Assembly: GCA_020639255.1 (NCBI GenBank)
Contig: JACKGZ010000007.1
Span: 124,001 to 188,000 of the forward strand
Length of the DNA: 64,000 bases
DNA from: Phycisphaera sp.
Lineage (GTDB): Bacteria > Planctomycetota > Phycisphaerae > Phycisphaerales > UBA1924
Reading direction: 5' to 3'
The position numbers and the translations under genes are program-made. Within the stretch, counting starts at the first letter, position 1. Every line of letters starts with the position of its first letter. Under the pieces are notes generated by a model. It had not been told where the DNA came from. It made no database searches and was given only the letters and a program-made list of their open reading frames with translations. Below are positions 45,556 through 55,120 of the stretch, in pieces.

Positions 45556-45630
45556 TTCCATCTCTGCGGACCGGCCGACATACAACTCTGGGACACCACC
45601 AAGCCTTCTTCTTCCGCGGAGCCAGCACGG

Positions 45631-46533
45631 ATGACCGATCAGACATCAGAGACCACGGGAACTCAGACCTCCAAGCTCTCTCGGAGGTGGGTCAGGAAGA
45701 TGGCGCTCTTCCTCATCCTGCTCGTCGGTTTCGGTTTCTATGGCTTGTACGACGCGACGATCGCCTACCCGAGTCGCGGCGAGAAATCCGCCTCCTGGCA
45801 CCTGCATCAGTACCTCGAAAAGTCCAACGAGGCCAACAGCCTGACCGGTCAGCTCGGCCTTCCAACGGGCACGACCGCAGCCGATCACATGGCCGATCTT
45901 GAAAGCCGGCTGAACGAGCTGACGCAATCGGCCGGTGGCACGTCGATACGAGCGCGCGACGACGCGGCGCTCATCGCCAAGCTCGCCTGGATGAAATCGC
46001 TCGCTGTGCTCGGTCGTCTCTCGGATGAACGCATCGGGCTCGATCTCGCTACGCCGCGCGAGACCTACACCGAACTCAACCAGCGTTGGGCGAGCGCCGT
46101 ACAACCGAAGCCGCTGGCGAGCTACGACATCTCGGTGCAGTGGCTCTTTACGGCGCTCGGCTTCGGCGGCGGGCTCTGGATGCTGCTCCATATCATCGCC
46201 GTTGCGTCCAAGAAGTACACATGGGAGCCGGCTTCGCTTCGTCTCGGTGTGCCGGGCGGTTCGAGTGTCGTGCCGGCTGACGTCGAGCTCTTCGACCGAC
46301 GCAAGTGGGACAAATTCCTGGTCTTCCTCAAGATCAAGCCCGAGCACCCGCAGCTCGGTGGCAAGGAGATCAAGCTCGATCTCTACCAGTACGAGCCCCT
46401 CGAGGCTTGGTACGAGCAGATGCACCGCTCCGCTCGCCCAGAGGACTTCGTTGAGGACGATGCCGAGCTGGCCGACGACGAGCAAGCCGACGCCACGGAA
46501 TCCGAAGAAGAGACCGGCACGCCCGCTCACTAA
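45631..46533 (+). CDS. Two-helix membrane protein with acidic C-terminal tail
   Basis: The 300-residue protein has a helix at residues 24-45 and another near 170-195. A helical extracytoplasmic domain separates them, and a cytoplasmic C-terminal domain ends in an acidic tail (DDAELADDEQADATESEEETG). Unknown family. It runs 30 bp into the gap before the DUF456 gene, probably cotranscribed. Confidence 0.7.
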   Translation: MTDQTSETTGTQTSKLSRRWVRKMALFLILLVGFGFYGLYDATIAYPSRGEKSASWHLHQYLEKSNEANSLTGQLGLPTGTTAADHMADLESRLNELTQSAGGTSIRARDDAALIAKLAWMKSLAVLGRLSDERIGLDLATPRETYTELNQRWASAVQPKPLASYDISVQWLFTALGFGGGLWMLLHIIAVASKKYTWEPASLRLGVPGGSSVVPADVELFDRRKWDKFLVFLKIKPEHPQLGGKEIKLDLYQYEPLEAWYEQMHRSARPEDFVEDDAELADDEQADATESEEETGTPAH

Positions 46534-46563
46534 CGCGGCGGCGATTGCCACGGGAGCAACCGC

Positions 46564-47157
46564 GTGGTCTGGTTTATCGCTTCGCTGGTCGCACTCTGCT
46601 CGCTCGCGGGGATCGTGCTAACACTCGTTACGCTGCCCGGCACGTGGTTCATGCTTCTCATCGCGATCGTCGCGAAGCTCGTGACGCCCGAGATCTTCTC
46701 GTGGTGGGTGGTGGTCGCGGCGGCGGGTTTCGTGCTGGCTGCGGAGATCGCCGACCTTGTGAGTTCGGCCGTGGGCGCTAAGGTCGGCGGCGCGGGCAAG
46801 GCCGGGATGACCGGCGCGCTGATCGGCAGCGTGCTCGGCGCGATCGCAGGCTCCGTCTTCATTCCGATCCCGATCCTGGGCACGATCCTGGGAGGCATCC
46901 TCGGAGCCGCCATCCTCGCGGTCATCATGGAACGCAACGGCGCTGAGAGAACCTGGCGTGAATCGGGCAAGGCCGGTGCTGGGGCCGCTGCGGGTCGGGT
47001 CGCCGCGACACTCATCAAGCTCGCGATCGCCGCGGCGATGGCCCTCACCCTCACGATCGCCGCGTTCTGGCCCGCTCCATCCGATCCGAATCCGCTCCAG
47101 CAGCAATCCATACCCGAGGTCGGCCCCGCCGATATGATCCACCCTGAGACGCCCTGA
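46564..47157 (+). CDS. DUF456 family membrane protein
   Basis: A 197-residue membrane protein. Four helices and glycine-rich loops (GAKVGGAGKAGMTGALIGSVLGAIAG; PILGTILGGILGAAILAVIMERN) are typical of DUF456. GTG start at 46564. Function unknown. Confidence 0.88.
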   Translation: MVWFIASLVALCSLAGIVLTLVTLPGTWFMLLIAIVAKLVTPEIFSWWVVVAAAGFVLAAEIADLVSSAVGAKVGGAGKAGMTGALIGSVLGAIAGSVFIPIPILGTILGGILGAAILAVIMERNGAERTWRESGKAGAGAAAGRVAATLIKLAIAAAMALTLTIAAFWPAPSDPNPLQQQSIPEVGPADMIHPETP

Positions 47158-47207
47158 CAACACAGCACCGGCGGCGGATGCCCGCCATTAGGGAGCGATG
47201 GATCGCG

Positions 47208-48695
47208 ATGCCCGATACGCAAGCAGCCTCGGCGACGAAACCGGCGGAACCGAACTACGACGGCCAGATCAAGCACTTCGTCCTTGATACCAACGTGCTT
47301 CTGCACAACCCGAACGCCCTCTTCGTCTTCGAGGACAACCACGTCGTCATTCCCTACCCCGTGATCGAAGAGCTCGACACGATGAAACGCCGCGAGGACG
47401 ACATCGGCCGCTCCGCGCGCCTGTGCATCCGCCACCTCGACAGGCTCCGTTTCCTCGGCAAGCTCACCGAGGGCGTCAGCTGGGGCAGCCTGCCGGCCAC
47501 GCAGGAGTTCAACCCGTCCTCCTTCCTCGCCAACGGCCAAGCCGGCACGATCCGTGTCGATGTCACCGATCCCGCACGTCCGGCCGCCATCGGCAAGGAC
47601 ATGCCCGACAACCACATCATCGCGGTGGCGTACGCACTCAAGCTCGCCGGCGAGCCCGCGGTCTTCGTCTCGAAAGATCTCTCGGCGCGCATCAAGAGCG
47701 ACGCGCTGGGCATCAAGACCGAGGACTTCGAGAACCAGAAGGTCGACGCCGAGCGTCTCTACACGGGATACTTCGACCTGACCGTCCCGGGCCAGATCAT
47801 CGACGATCTCTACCACGACAAGCAGCTCGATATCTCTCGCCTGACGCCCTATCTCCAGACCGAGAACGCCGACGGCTCGACGACCAAGCGCGACATCCTC
47901 ACCAACCAGTTCGTCATCCTGCACGACGACAGCGACGAGAACCACACCGGCATGGCACGCCGGCTCGCCGGGCGACTCGCCGAGACCGATTCGATCATCC
48001 CGATCACAGGGCCGCGCAAGCCGGTCTACGGCATCCTCGCGCGCAACGTCCAGCAGACGATGGCGCTCGACCTGCTCCTCGACGACGAGATCCGCCTCGT
48101 CACGCTCCTCGGGTCGGCGGGCACGGGCAAGACGCTGCTCGCAATCGCCGCGGGCATGGCCAAGGTCTTCCTTGACGAACGATTCGAAAAACTCCTCGTC
48201 GCGCGTCCGATCATGCCGATGGGACGCGACATCGGCTACCTCCCGGGCGACAAAGACGAGAAGCTCTTCGCCTGGATGCAGCCCATCTTCGACAACCTCA
48301 GCTACCTGCTCTCCACGCGAGGCGGGCAGCACGAAGTCCCCGACAGCCACTCCACCGAGCAGCGCATCGAGCAGCTCATGGCCGGCGGCCAGCTCGTGCT
48401 CGAACCACTCACCTACATCCGCGGCCGATCCATCCCGCACCAGTTCATGATCGTCGACGAGGCACAGAACCTCACGCCCCACGAGGTCAAGACCATCATC
48501 AGCCGCGTCGGCGAGGGCACCAAAATCGTCCTCACGGGCGACATCGGGCAGATCGACAACCCCTACCTCGACAAGGCGTCCAACGGCCTCAGCTACGCCG
48601 TCGAGCAGATGAAAAACGTCGGCATCGTGGGCCACGTCACGCTCGCCAAGAGCGAACGCTCCGAACTGGCAAGCCTGGCGTCGAAACTTCTCTGA
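47208..48695 (+). CDS. PIN-PhoH family ATPase
   Basis: About 495 residues. An N-terminal PIN domain (HFVLDTNVLLHNPNALFVFED; VIEELDTMKR; VSKDLSARIK) precedes a PhoH ATPase domain. Walker A is LLGSAGTGKT, Walker B FMIVDEAQNLTPHEVKT, with VLTGDIGQID. This PhoH2-type fusion is thought to couple RNA unwinding and cleavage. ATG at 47208 is chosen; an in-frame ATG at 47178 would add ten residues. Confidence 0.92.
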   Translation: MPDTQAASATKPAEPNYDGQIKHFVLDTNVLLHNPNALFVFEDNHVVIPYPVIEELDTMKRREDDIGRSARLCIRHLDRLRFLGKLTEGVSWGSLPATQEFNPSSFLANGQAGTIRVDVTDPARPAAIGKDMPDNHIIAVAYALKLAGEPAVFVSKDLSARIKSDALGIKTEDFENQKVDAERLYTGYFDLTVPGQIIDDLYHDKQLDISRLTPYLQTENADGSTTKRDILTNQFVILHDDSDENHTGMARRLAGRLAETDSIIPITGPRKPVYGILARNVQQTMALDLLLDDEIRLVTLLGSAGTGKTLLAIAAGMAKVFLDERFEKLLVARPIMPMGRDIGYLPGDKDEKLFAWMQPIFDNLSYLLSTRGGQHEVPDSHSTEQRIEQLMAGGQLVLEPLTYIRGRSIPHQFMIVDEAQNLTPHEVKTIISRVGEGTKIVLTGDIGQIDNPYLDKASNGLSYAVEQMKNVGIVGHVTLAKSERSELASLASKLL

Positions 48696-48780
48696 AACTG
48701 AACGTCGGCTACGACCATATTTCAGATTGAACGGCTCGGCATGATCTGCTACATTCGCGGCCCAACCGAAGGGAGCCGTC

Positions 48781-49218
48781 ATGTCCGAATCGGCGCAGAT
48801 CAAGCTGGGCGTTGCAGTCGTCGTCCTCTTCCTCTTCTCGCTCATCAGCTCGTGCAGTGAGCTTCGCTACATCATGCGTGGAGTCGACGTCGATGCGCAC
48901 CTCATCGAAGTGCGCGAACTCAAAGGCAATACACGCCGTGGCGGGCCTTACACATACGTGGTTGCCAAGTACCTGTTTGAAGACAAGGACGGGACGACAC
49001 GCACGGAGATGGATCGGGTCTCCTCAAAGTTTCAGCCTGAACTCGGACTCGATGAGAACGGCAGGCAAACCGTTGCGATCCAGTACCAGTCGGGCATCCC
49101 CAACAGGTCTCGCCTGAAGGGGCACGACGACATGATGTGGGTCTATATCTTCTTCGGCACGATCGCCGCCGGCGCTGCGAGCGTCGGCTGGTTCCTGTAC
49201 ACCTACTACAGGACGTGA
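48781..49218 (+). CDS. DUF3592-like membrane protein
   Basis: A 145-residue protein with helices at both ends (residues 8-28 and 118-138) flanking a soluble domain (VDAHLIEVRELKG; YVVAKYLFEDKDG; VAIQYQSGIPNRSRL), as in DUF3592 proteins. A GGGAG ribosome site precedes the ATG. Isolated by a terminator downstream. Confidence 0.75.
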   Translation: MSESAQIKLGVAVVVLFLFSLISSCSELRYIMRGVDVDAHLIEVRELKGNTRRGGPYTYVVAKYLFEDKDGTTRTEMDRVSSKFQPELGLDENGRQTVAIQYQSGIPNRSRLKGHDDMMWVYIFFGTIAAGAASVGWFLYTYYRT

Positions 49219-49232
49219 CACACATCAAAAAC

Positions 49233-49262
49233 GAGCCCCCCGCGTAAGCGGGGGGCCTCGAA
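49233..49262 (-). terminator. Strong terminator of the secretion operon
   Basis: A perfect 9-bp hairpin, GCCCCCCGC / GCGGGGGGC (49235-49256), with tetraloop GTAA. On the minus strand the run CTCGTTTTTG follows, so it ends the type II secretion-like operon. A convergent plus-strand gene ends 16 bp before it and may also use it. Confidence 0.9.
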
Positions 49263-49292
49263 GATACATCGATTTGTTGCGATTGAGTTGGC

Positions 49293-49913
49293 TTACCCGC
49301 CAAACAACAGCGCCTGCTCGACGCGGCTGCGCTCGCGGTCGAAGAACACGCGCCACTCGTTGTCCGACTCGAGCAGAAGCGCCGTGCGGAGCATGTCTGA
49401 GTACTCGGGCGTCGCGCGAGCGAGCTGGTGCAGGGCGGCCGCCTTGCCGCGGATTGCCGGCAGCCACCGCGGGTCGATCGCGAGCGCCTCGTTGAAGTGT
49501 TCGAGCGAATCCTCGGCGTACTTGGCCTCGAGGTAGAGGCGGCCCATGCTCGTGTGCGGCTCGGGGCGGTCGGGCTCGAGATCGATCGCACGGAGGAACG
49601 CCGCCCGCGCGTCCACGTAGTTCTTCTGCGCCATCAGCACGTTGCCGAGGTTGTTCCACGCGCCAGTCTGGCTCGGGTAGATCTGCAGCGACTCGCGGTA
49701 GAGCTTGTCGGCCTGCTCGAAGCTGCCCCTGCGGTACGCCTCGTCGGCCTGGCTCGTGAGCGAGCGGGCACGGTTGATATCGCCCGAGGCCACGGGCGTG
49801 GGCCCGGAAGACCCGCGCGAGCCGCCGGTGTTCTGGCACCCGCCCGCAAGCACCATGCTCATTCCGACCACAGCCAGAAGCCCGATACGTCCGGAAAGCC
49901 GATTCGTGCTCAC
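49293..49913 (-). CDS. TPR lipoprotein at the end of the type II secretion operon
   Basis: A 206-residue protein with a lipobox (LAGGC) near residue 26 and about four TPR repeats (ADEAYRRGSFEQADKLYRESLQIYPS; AWNNLGNVLMAQKNYVDARAAFLRAIDLEP; and following). The GTG at 49913 overlaps the upstream stop (GTGA). It resembles PilF/pilotin-like lipoproteins that help localise secretins, which fits the operon. Confidence 0.82.
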   Translation of the reverse strand: MSTNRLSGRIGLLAVVGMSMVLAGGCQNTGGSRGSSGPTPVASGDINRARSLTSQADEAYRRGSFEQADKLYRESLQIYPSQTGAWNNLGNVLMAQKNYVDARAAFLRAIDLEPDRPEPHTSMGRLYLEAKYAEDSLEHFNEALAIDPRWLPAIRGKAAALHQLARATPEYSDMLRTALLLESDNEWRVFFDRERSRVEQALLFGG

Positions 49914-50473
49914 TGCTTCTTCTCCAAACGCGAGAACTGCACCGTCACATCCCAGCCCCGTTTGTTCGACGGAGCCCTGAAATCCATGCTGTAGACCCGC
50001 ATCCCGTCGACATCCTGCTCGACGCCGCTGGCCCAGCGCAGGACGTCCACCGCGGACACGCCCTTGATCTCTTTGAACCGAAAGATTCTTCGGTGAGATT
50101 CGCCCGAGTCTGATTCGCTGCGCTCCGAATCGTAATTCGGGTCGGGAAACTCTGCGTTCTGTGCGGCCCGTTCCAGCAAGGCTACCGGACTTACAAGCCG
50201 ATCCCAGACCTGCACCCCGCCCTGGGCCGCCTCGGGCGACCGCAGGCTCCGGAGCTCGTCCAGCTGCGCCTGGACCCTGTCCTGAGAGAGCTGCGCCGAC
50301 CGGAGCGACCGGAGCGAACCCTGCCGGCCCATCCACCCGAGCCCCGCGTACACACCCGCGGCAAGCAGCACGAGCACAGCCAGCACCACGATCGAGCGAG
50401 GGCTGTTGCGCCGCTCGGCCGCGCCGGCCTGACGCATCATCGCCAGCCTGTCCTGATCGCTGAGCCGCGTCAT
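49910..50473 (-). CDS. GspM/PilO-like inner-membrane protein
   Basis: A 187-residue bitopic protein. Short cytoplasmic N terminus, one helix (SIVVLAVLVLLAAGVYAGLGWMG), then a coiled coil and a ferredoxin-like periplasmic domain. This architecture and its place after the GspL-like gene (ATGA overlap) suggest GspM. No strong motif. Confidence 0.65.
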   Translation of the reverse strand: MTRLSDQDRLAMMRQAGAAERRNSPRSIVVLAVLVLLAAGVYAGLGWMGRQGSLRSLRSAQLSQDRVQAQLDELRSLRSPEAAQGGVQVWDRLVSPVALLERAAQNAEFPDPNYDSERSESDSGESHRRIFRFKEIKGVSAVDVLRWASGVEQDVDGMRVYSMDFRAPSNKRGWDVTVQFSRLEKKQ

Positions 50474-52059
50474 GATCCGGGCTCCTGATTCGGTGCGTCC
50501 ACCCAGTACCCCGTGATGCTTACGCGTGTTTTGCCGCCCGCGCCCGAACGCATCGAACCCCGACTCCACTGAACAAAGCCGTCCATCGCGCCGTTGAGAA
50601 TCGTCGGCGCCGTTTCTGCCTGTTCGGTCGTGTCTGTGATCAGGTCGAGCTGCAGCGCAGGCTGATCGATCACGAGCCGATTGATCTCGACACCGCTCAT
50701 CGCACTGCCGACAACGAACTGCACGTCATCGATCGCCTGCAACACCGGGTGCACCTCGCGGAGCGAGGCCATCGCGCTGCGATTCTGCTGCGCCTCACCC
50801 AGCATCGACTGCAGCGACATCTCGGGGTACATCTGGTCCGCCTGGCCGCCGAGTTCGCTGAGGATGAGCGCCCGCGTCTCGTTTCGGATCGTGATCGCCT
50901 GCTTGTCGGCGTCGCCCGAGGTCGAGCGGAGCCGATAGCCCGCGATCCCAAGAGCGACAGCGCCGAGCGCGATCGCGCCGGCCATCCACCGGTACATCGC
51001 GCGGTGCGTTCGCCCGGGCCTGCCCGCAAGAGCTGCTACCGCGCCGGCTTTGGCATGGTCACGCCGGAGCTTCCCGCCCGGTGTGCGCTCACCCAGACGC
51101 GAGAGCGTCGTGTAGATTGCGTCGTCCACGCGCAGCAGGTCGACCGCCGCCCCGGGCCAGACGCCCGTCACGGCCTCGCCGAACGCACCAACACCCGCCG
51201 GCGAGCCCTGCGACTCGTCGATCAGGCAGATCACCCGCCTGGGCGAGCGTCCGAGCTGCGCGGTCCAGGCGAGCCAGTCGACCGCGAGGCGGCCGGCGCC
51301 GAAGTTCCGCGCCGCGTCATCTCCCGAGAGCGCACCATCCTCGAGCAGCGACGAGCCCGCGGCCACGAGCGAGCCCTCGCTCGACCACGTCCACTGCACG
51401 CGACCCGTCTCTTCGATGAGCACGACCGCGGTGTCGACCTTGGCGCTCGAGACGAGCGGGTCGTCCGAATCCACGCGCTCACCCGACGGATCCCACGCCA
51501 GCGCCATCGCCTGCCAGAACGTCACCACGCGCCCGACGTCGATCCGCCGCTCATCGAGCGCATCGAGAAGCAACTTGACCGGCAGATCGCTCACGCCGAT
51601 CACAGCCGCGCGTCGGCTCTCGGTCTCCGTCTTCTTGCGCACGGCCAGACCCGTCGAGCCGTTGCGCTGCACGCCGATCGGCTGCAGGCTCGAACCCCCG
51701 GTCGGGACGAGCGCCTCGACCGTGCCCATCGATTCGAGCGAGGGCGTCGTTGCCCACTCGCCCCAGGCGCCGGCGGGCTTCTGACGGACCGCGGCTCGCA
51801 CGACGGACTCATCTTCGCTCGGTACATCAAGCCACGAGCACACCGAGCCGCGCGGATCCAGGCACATGAGCCGGATCCCGCTGCCCGTGTGCGCGTCGAG
51901 TCGGCTCCGCAGCCACTCGGCCGCGAACTTCACCGCCTGCACAGGCGTGGCCTCACCCGGCACGCTGTAGCGTTCCTCGCCCGACTCGCCGATCAGGCGC
52001 AGGCCCGTGAGCACCTGCCCGCTCGGGTCTCTCTCGACATAGACAAAGGGGCTGCTCAA
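50470..52059 (-). CDS. GspL-like type II secretion protein
   Basis: A 529-residue protein. The N-terminal half is an actin-like cytoplasmic domain without recognised ATP-binding residues, as in GspL. One helix lies near residue 355 (WMAGAIALGAVALGIAGY), then a periplasmic domain. Probably links the secretion ATPase (not in this window) with the pseudopilus. ATGA overlaps on both sides. Confidence 0.65.
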   Translation of the reverse strand: MSSPFVYVERDPSGQVLTGLRLIGESGEERYSVPGEATPVQAVKFAAEWLRSRLDAHTGSGIRLMCLDPRGSVCSWLDVPSEDESVVRAAVRQKPAGAWGEWATTPSLESMGTVEALVPTGGSSLQPIGVQRNGSTGLAVRKKTETESRRAAVIGVSDLPVKLLLDALDERRIDVGRVVTFWQAMALAWDPSGERVDSDDPLVSSAKVDTAVVLIEETGRVQWTWSSEGSLVAAGSSLLEDGALSGDDAARNFGAGRLAVDWLAWTAQLGRSPRRVICLIDESQGSPAGVGAFGEAVTGVWPGAAVDLLRVDDAIYTTLSRLGERTPGGKLRRDHAKAGAVAALAGRPGRTHRAMYRWMAGAIALGAVALGIAGYRLRSTSGDADKQAITIRNETRALILSELGGQADQMYPEMSLQSMLGEAQQNRSAMASLREVHPVLQAIDDVQFVVGSAMSGVEINRLVIDQPALQLDLITDTTEQAETAPTILNGAMDGFVQWSRGSMRSGAGGKTRVSITGYWVDAPNQEPGS

Positions 52060-52772
52060 CGGTCGATGCCCTCGCGCTCACGCTGACGACGCAGGAACTC
52101 GGCCCGGCGTTTGTCGATATCCGGGTTGTTCTCGAACTCCTCACGCTGCATCACGCGAGAATCGGCCGGGGTCAGCTGACGCCCGGGCACGTTCAGGCCG
52201 CCGTTGCCGATCGGCTGAGCGGTCGGAGAGCTCACCGAGACCAGCGTCTCGGTCGGCTTGGCGAGCGTGATCTGCTCGCGCATCCCCTCACGCTCGATCT
52301 CGATCTTGCCCGGCTCAACCGAGACAACTGTGGCGTCGTACTCGGGCAGGTATGTGCCCTGCTTGAGCATCCGCTGCGTGCCGTTGATGCTCACAAACGC
52401 GAAGTTCGTCTTGGGCTCGAACACGCCGCCCAGGTACATCCAGCCGCGCGTCTCGGGGGTCACTGGGTCTGGTTTGGGAATCTCGGCGAATTCAGTGTCC
52501 GTCTCATCGGTCTTCGTTTCGATGATCGTCTTTCCGGCCTTGTTGAGCCCATCACCGCTCATATCGGCGTCGAACTCGTAGCGTGAGTTCGACTTTGCGT
52601 TATTCGTGGGCTCCTCGCCGCCGAAGACCGGGGACTGGTTCGCCGGCGCGGGTCTGTCGGGCAGGCCCGGCTTGAACATCACCGCGCCGGCGGCCAGTGC
52701 GACCATGCACAGACCCGCGACCTGCGCGATCCGCATCTTCCTCGTTGCCGATGATTTGCTCGTGGCGCTCAC
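52056..52772 (-). CDS. GspC/PilP-like protein
   Basis: A 238-residue protein with a single N-terminal helix (AGLCMVALAAGAVMF), a linker and a beta domain (MYLGGVFEPKTNFAFVSING; GTYLPEYDATVVSVEPGKIEIEREGM) like the GspC HR domain. It ends with a charged helix. GTG at 52772 leaves an 11-bp gap to the upstream gene, whereas longer forms overlap it. Confidence 0.65.
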   Translation of the reverse strand: MSATSKSSATRKMRIAQVAGLCMVALAAGAVMFKPGLPDRPAPANQSPVFGGEEPTNNAKSNSRYEFDADMSGDGLNKAGKTIIETKTDETDTEFAEIPKPDPVTPETRGWMYLGGVFEPKTNFAFVSINGTQRMLKQGTYLPEYDATVVSVEPGKIEIEREGMREQITLAKPTETLVSVSSPTAQPIGNGGLNVPGRQLTPADSRVMQREEFENNPDIDKRRAEFLRRQREREGIDR

Positions 52773-52783
52773 GCCCGATCTCC

Positions 52784-53671
52784 TCACTGCTGCCCCAGGC
52801 CCGGAATGGGAGTGTAGCCGACGCCCTCGTCCAGCTTTCGCCACTCCAAAAACCACGCGCTCGGGTGCTCGCTGCCGGTCAGCAGCGGGCTTGTCGTTTC
52901 TTCTCGCGGGATGAAGATCATCGCCTCATACCGCCCGATGACCTCGTCGCGTCCCCCGGCGCCGGGGCCTGTGAGTTCGACGCGGGCGCGCCAGAGCGCG
53001 GGCAGCGTCGTCCACAGGGCCGCCAGCTGAGTCTGCTGGTTGTCCGGGATCTCCAGATCGCGGGCCATGCTGATGAGCGTCGGGCGATCGATCGCTTCGG
53101 ATTCCTCCCGGCGCCGGATAAGTTGGTTGGTGTACTCCTCGGCGAGCTGGTCGTTCATCAGGACCGCCCGCGTCATCGCGCGGATCACTTCGGCCGGTGC
53201 GTCATACAGACTGACCGCGATCGGGCCCGACTGCCGACCCAGCAGCGTCGCCCGCGCGCCGAGGTTCTCCGCAGTCCGCTGCACGACCTCTCGCTGCAGC
53301 TTGGGCGAGAGCACCGTGCCCGCCGCCTGCGAGACATCCACGCCCTCGGGATCGATGACGGGCGAGCCCTGCGCCGGGAGCAGCCGAACAATGAGCCGAC
53401 GCCCGCCGCTGTAGTCGAGCGTGAAGGCCGTCCCGTCAGAGGCGAGCATGCTCTCGAAGTCCTGCTGCGCCGTGAACTGGAGCCAGACCGCCAGGATCTC
53501 GCGCACGCCGCGCTGGCGGTGCTCCTCGACGTACGAGTTCAGCTCATACTCCGCGTCGCTGCGCCGCACCGAGTTCCGGTTGAGCAGCACCGCGACCATG
53601 ATGCTCGTCGTCAGCGCCAGCAGCACGACCAGCGGCATAACGAACCCGCGGCGAATAGAGCGGGGCCTCAC
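52784..53671 (-). CDS. GspK-like pseudopilin
   Basis: A 295-residue protein with a hydrophobic N-terminal helix (RRGFVMPLVVLLALTTSIMVAVLL) resembling a prepilin helix; the position-5 Glu is missing, as is common in GspK-type proteins. A large helical domain follows. Start overlaps the J-like stop (ATGA). Confidence 0.75.
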   Translation of the reverse strand: MRPRSIRRGFVMPLVVLLALTTSIMVAVLLNRNSVRRSDAEYELNSYVEEHRQRGVREILAVWLQFTAQQDFESMLASDGTAFTLDYSGGRRLIVRLLPAQGSPVIDPEGVDVSQAAGTVLSPKLQREVVQRTAENLGARATLLGRQSGPIAVSLYDAPAEVIRAMTRAVLMNDQLAEEYTNQLIRRREESEAIDRPTLISMARDLEIPDNQQTQLAALWTTLPALWRARVELTGPGAGGRDEVIGRYEAMIFIPREETTSPLLTGSEHPSAWFLEWRKLDEGVGYTPIPGLGQQ

Positions 53672-54507
53672 GCGCCACCCCCTTCGCCTTCACCGTTGCC
53701 ATCTAGACCCGAGTCATCGTCGGATTCGATCGCCTCATACTCCACGCCGGGGATCCAGCCGAGCTCGAACATCCAGCTCGCATAGAGCCCGTCGATGGTT
53801 CTGACTTCGAGCTCGATGTACGCCGGGAACTGCCTCGCCTCGACCGCGCGGATCTTGGCGACCTTGCCGCTGTCGATGAACGCCGACCAGCGGATCTCCG
53901 CTAAATGAGCGCACAGCCGCGTCGGTTCGGGGAGCGTCGTGATGTCGAACGATTCCTCGCTCGGCAGCCCCGCCGGCGGCAGCGGCACCCACCAGAGCTC
54001 ATACGCCGTCCGCTCCTGGCTCGCCCGCAGCTCGAACGCGCCGCGGTACCCGAGCAGGTCGCCGAATGTCAGCACCGAGCTCTGCGCGATCGTTTCTTCG
54101 ACTTCTTCGACTTCTTCGACCTCGTCGGGTCGGTAGGTGCCCATCGGCAGGCGGTCGACGACGATCTCAAGCCTCGGCTTGCCGGTCTCGTCGCTCAGCT
54201 CGAAGTGGTGCGGCAGCCCGTCGATCGGATCGGGATACGGCACATCGAGGATCGCCTCGAGCTGCTCGTCGGTCGCGTTAGGGATCGATTGGCGGATGAT
54301 GTTGTTGGGCGCGGGTCGCAGACGGGTGAGCGCGCTCGACACGGCGACGCGCAGGTCGGCCAGCTCGCGCTGCTGCGTAGCTCTCGTCACGAGCGCCGAC
54401 TCGGAGCTGCGCACGCCAGTCATCACGCCCAATGCCGCGGTCAGCACGAGGATGCCCACGACCATCGCGAGCATGGTTTCGAGCAGTGTGAAGCCGCGCG
54501 CTCTCAT
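53668..54507 (-). CDS. GspJ-like pseudopilin
   Basis: A 279-residue prepilin-like protein with RGFTLLETMLAMVVGILVLTAALG (cleavage before Phe, Glu at position 5). Contains an EVEEVEEVEE repeat near residue 130 and an acidic Gly-rich C terminus. Overlaps the following and preceding genes by 4 nt. Confidence 0.8.
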   Translation of the reverse strand: MRARGFTLLETMLAMVVGILVLTAALGVMTGVRSSESALVTRATQQRELADLRVAVSSALTRLRPAPNNIIRQSIPNATDEQLEAILDVPYPDPIDGLPHHFELSDETGKPRLEIVVDRLPMGTYRPDEVEEVEEVEETIAQSSVLTFGDLLGYRGAFELRASQERTAYELWWVPLPPAGLPSEESFDITTLPEPTRLCAHLAEIRWSAFIDSGKVAKIRAVEARQFPAYIELEVRTIDGLYASWMFELGWIPGVEYEAIESDDDSGLDGNGEGEGGGA

Positions 54508-55088
54508 CGCCCGCCCTCTTCATCCGGCATCTCGAAGCCCGTGAGGTTCTGCATGAGTTCCGAGATGCGATCCGGGCTGGCAAGGGTTCGTTCAATGACG
54601 TCGTCGCCACGATAAGCGATCGGGTTGACGAGGCGGTTGAGGCGAACGCCGGGCGTCGAGCCGGGTGTGAGCGAGGCGTCGGTGCCGTCGTCCTGCCAGA
54701 CGGTGACGCGGATCTCATCGAGCCTGACGAGCGCGTTGGGCACGGCTCCCTCACGCCCCGCGGTGACGCGCAGGTGCCGGTTGGGCTCCTCGATGCGGAC
54801 GGTGTCCTCTTCGAGATCCCAGCGGTAGCTGTCGGGGCCGTAGTCGATCAGATCGGGCAGCTTCTTGATACTGGTTTTGTCGTCGAGGTAGGTGATGATG
54901 ATGCGGTTGGCGACCTCGGCTGCCCCGAGCCGGACGGTGTCCTCGCGGTCCGAGGCGTACACGTAGCTGAGCACGCTGAAGATCGCCGAGGCGATGATCC
55001 CGAGCAACGCCGCCGCCAGCACCGCCTCGAGGAAGCTGAACCCACGCCTGGTCCACCGGGCTCCGGGTTGTTGCTGTTTCGCGTGCAT
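54504..55088 (-). CDS. GspI/H-like pseudopilin
   Basis: A 194-residue pseudopilin with RGFSFLEAVLAAALLGIIASAIFS. Start at 55088 (MHAKQQQPGARWTRRG). The assignment between GspI and GspH is not clear. Overlaps GspJ-like gene by ATGA. Confidence 0.75.
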   Translation of the reverse strand: MHAKQQQPGARWTRRGFSFLEAVLAAALLGIIASAIFSVLSYVYASDREDTVRLGAAEVANRIIITYLDDKTSIKKLPDLIDYGPDSYRWDLEEDTVRIEEPNRHLRVTAGREGAVPNALVRLDEIRVTVWQDDGTDASLTPGSTPGVRLNRLVNPIAYRGDDVIERTLASPDRISELMQNLTGFEMPDEEGGR

Positions 55089-55120
55089 GGCGCTGCGCTC
55101 CGCGCGGCCTCCCTCGTGGA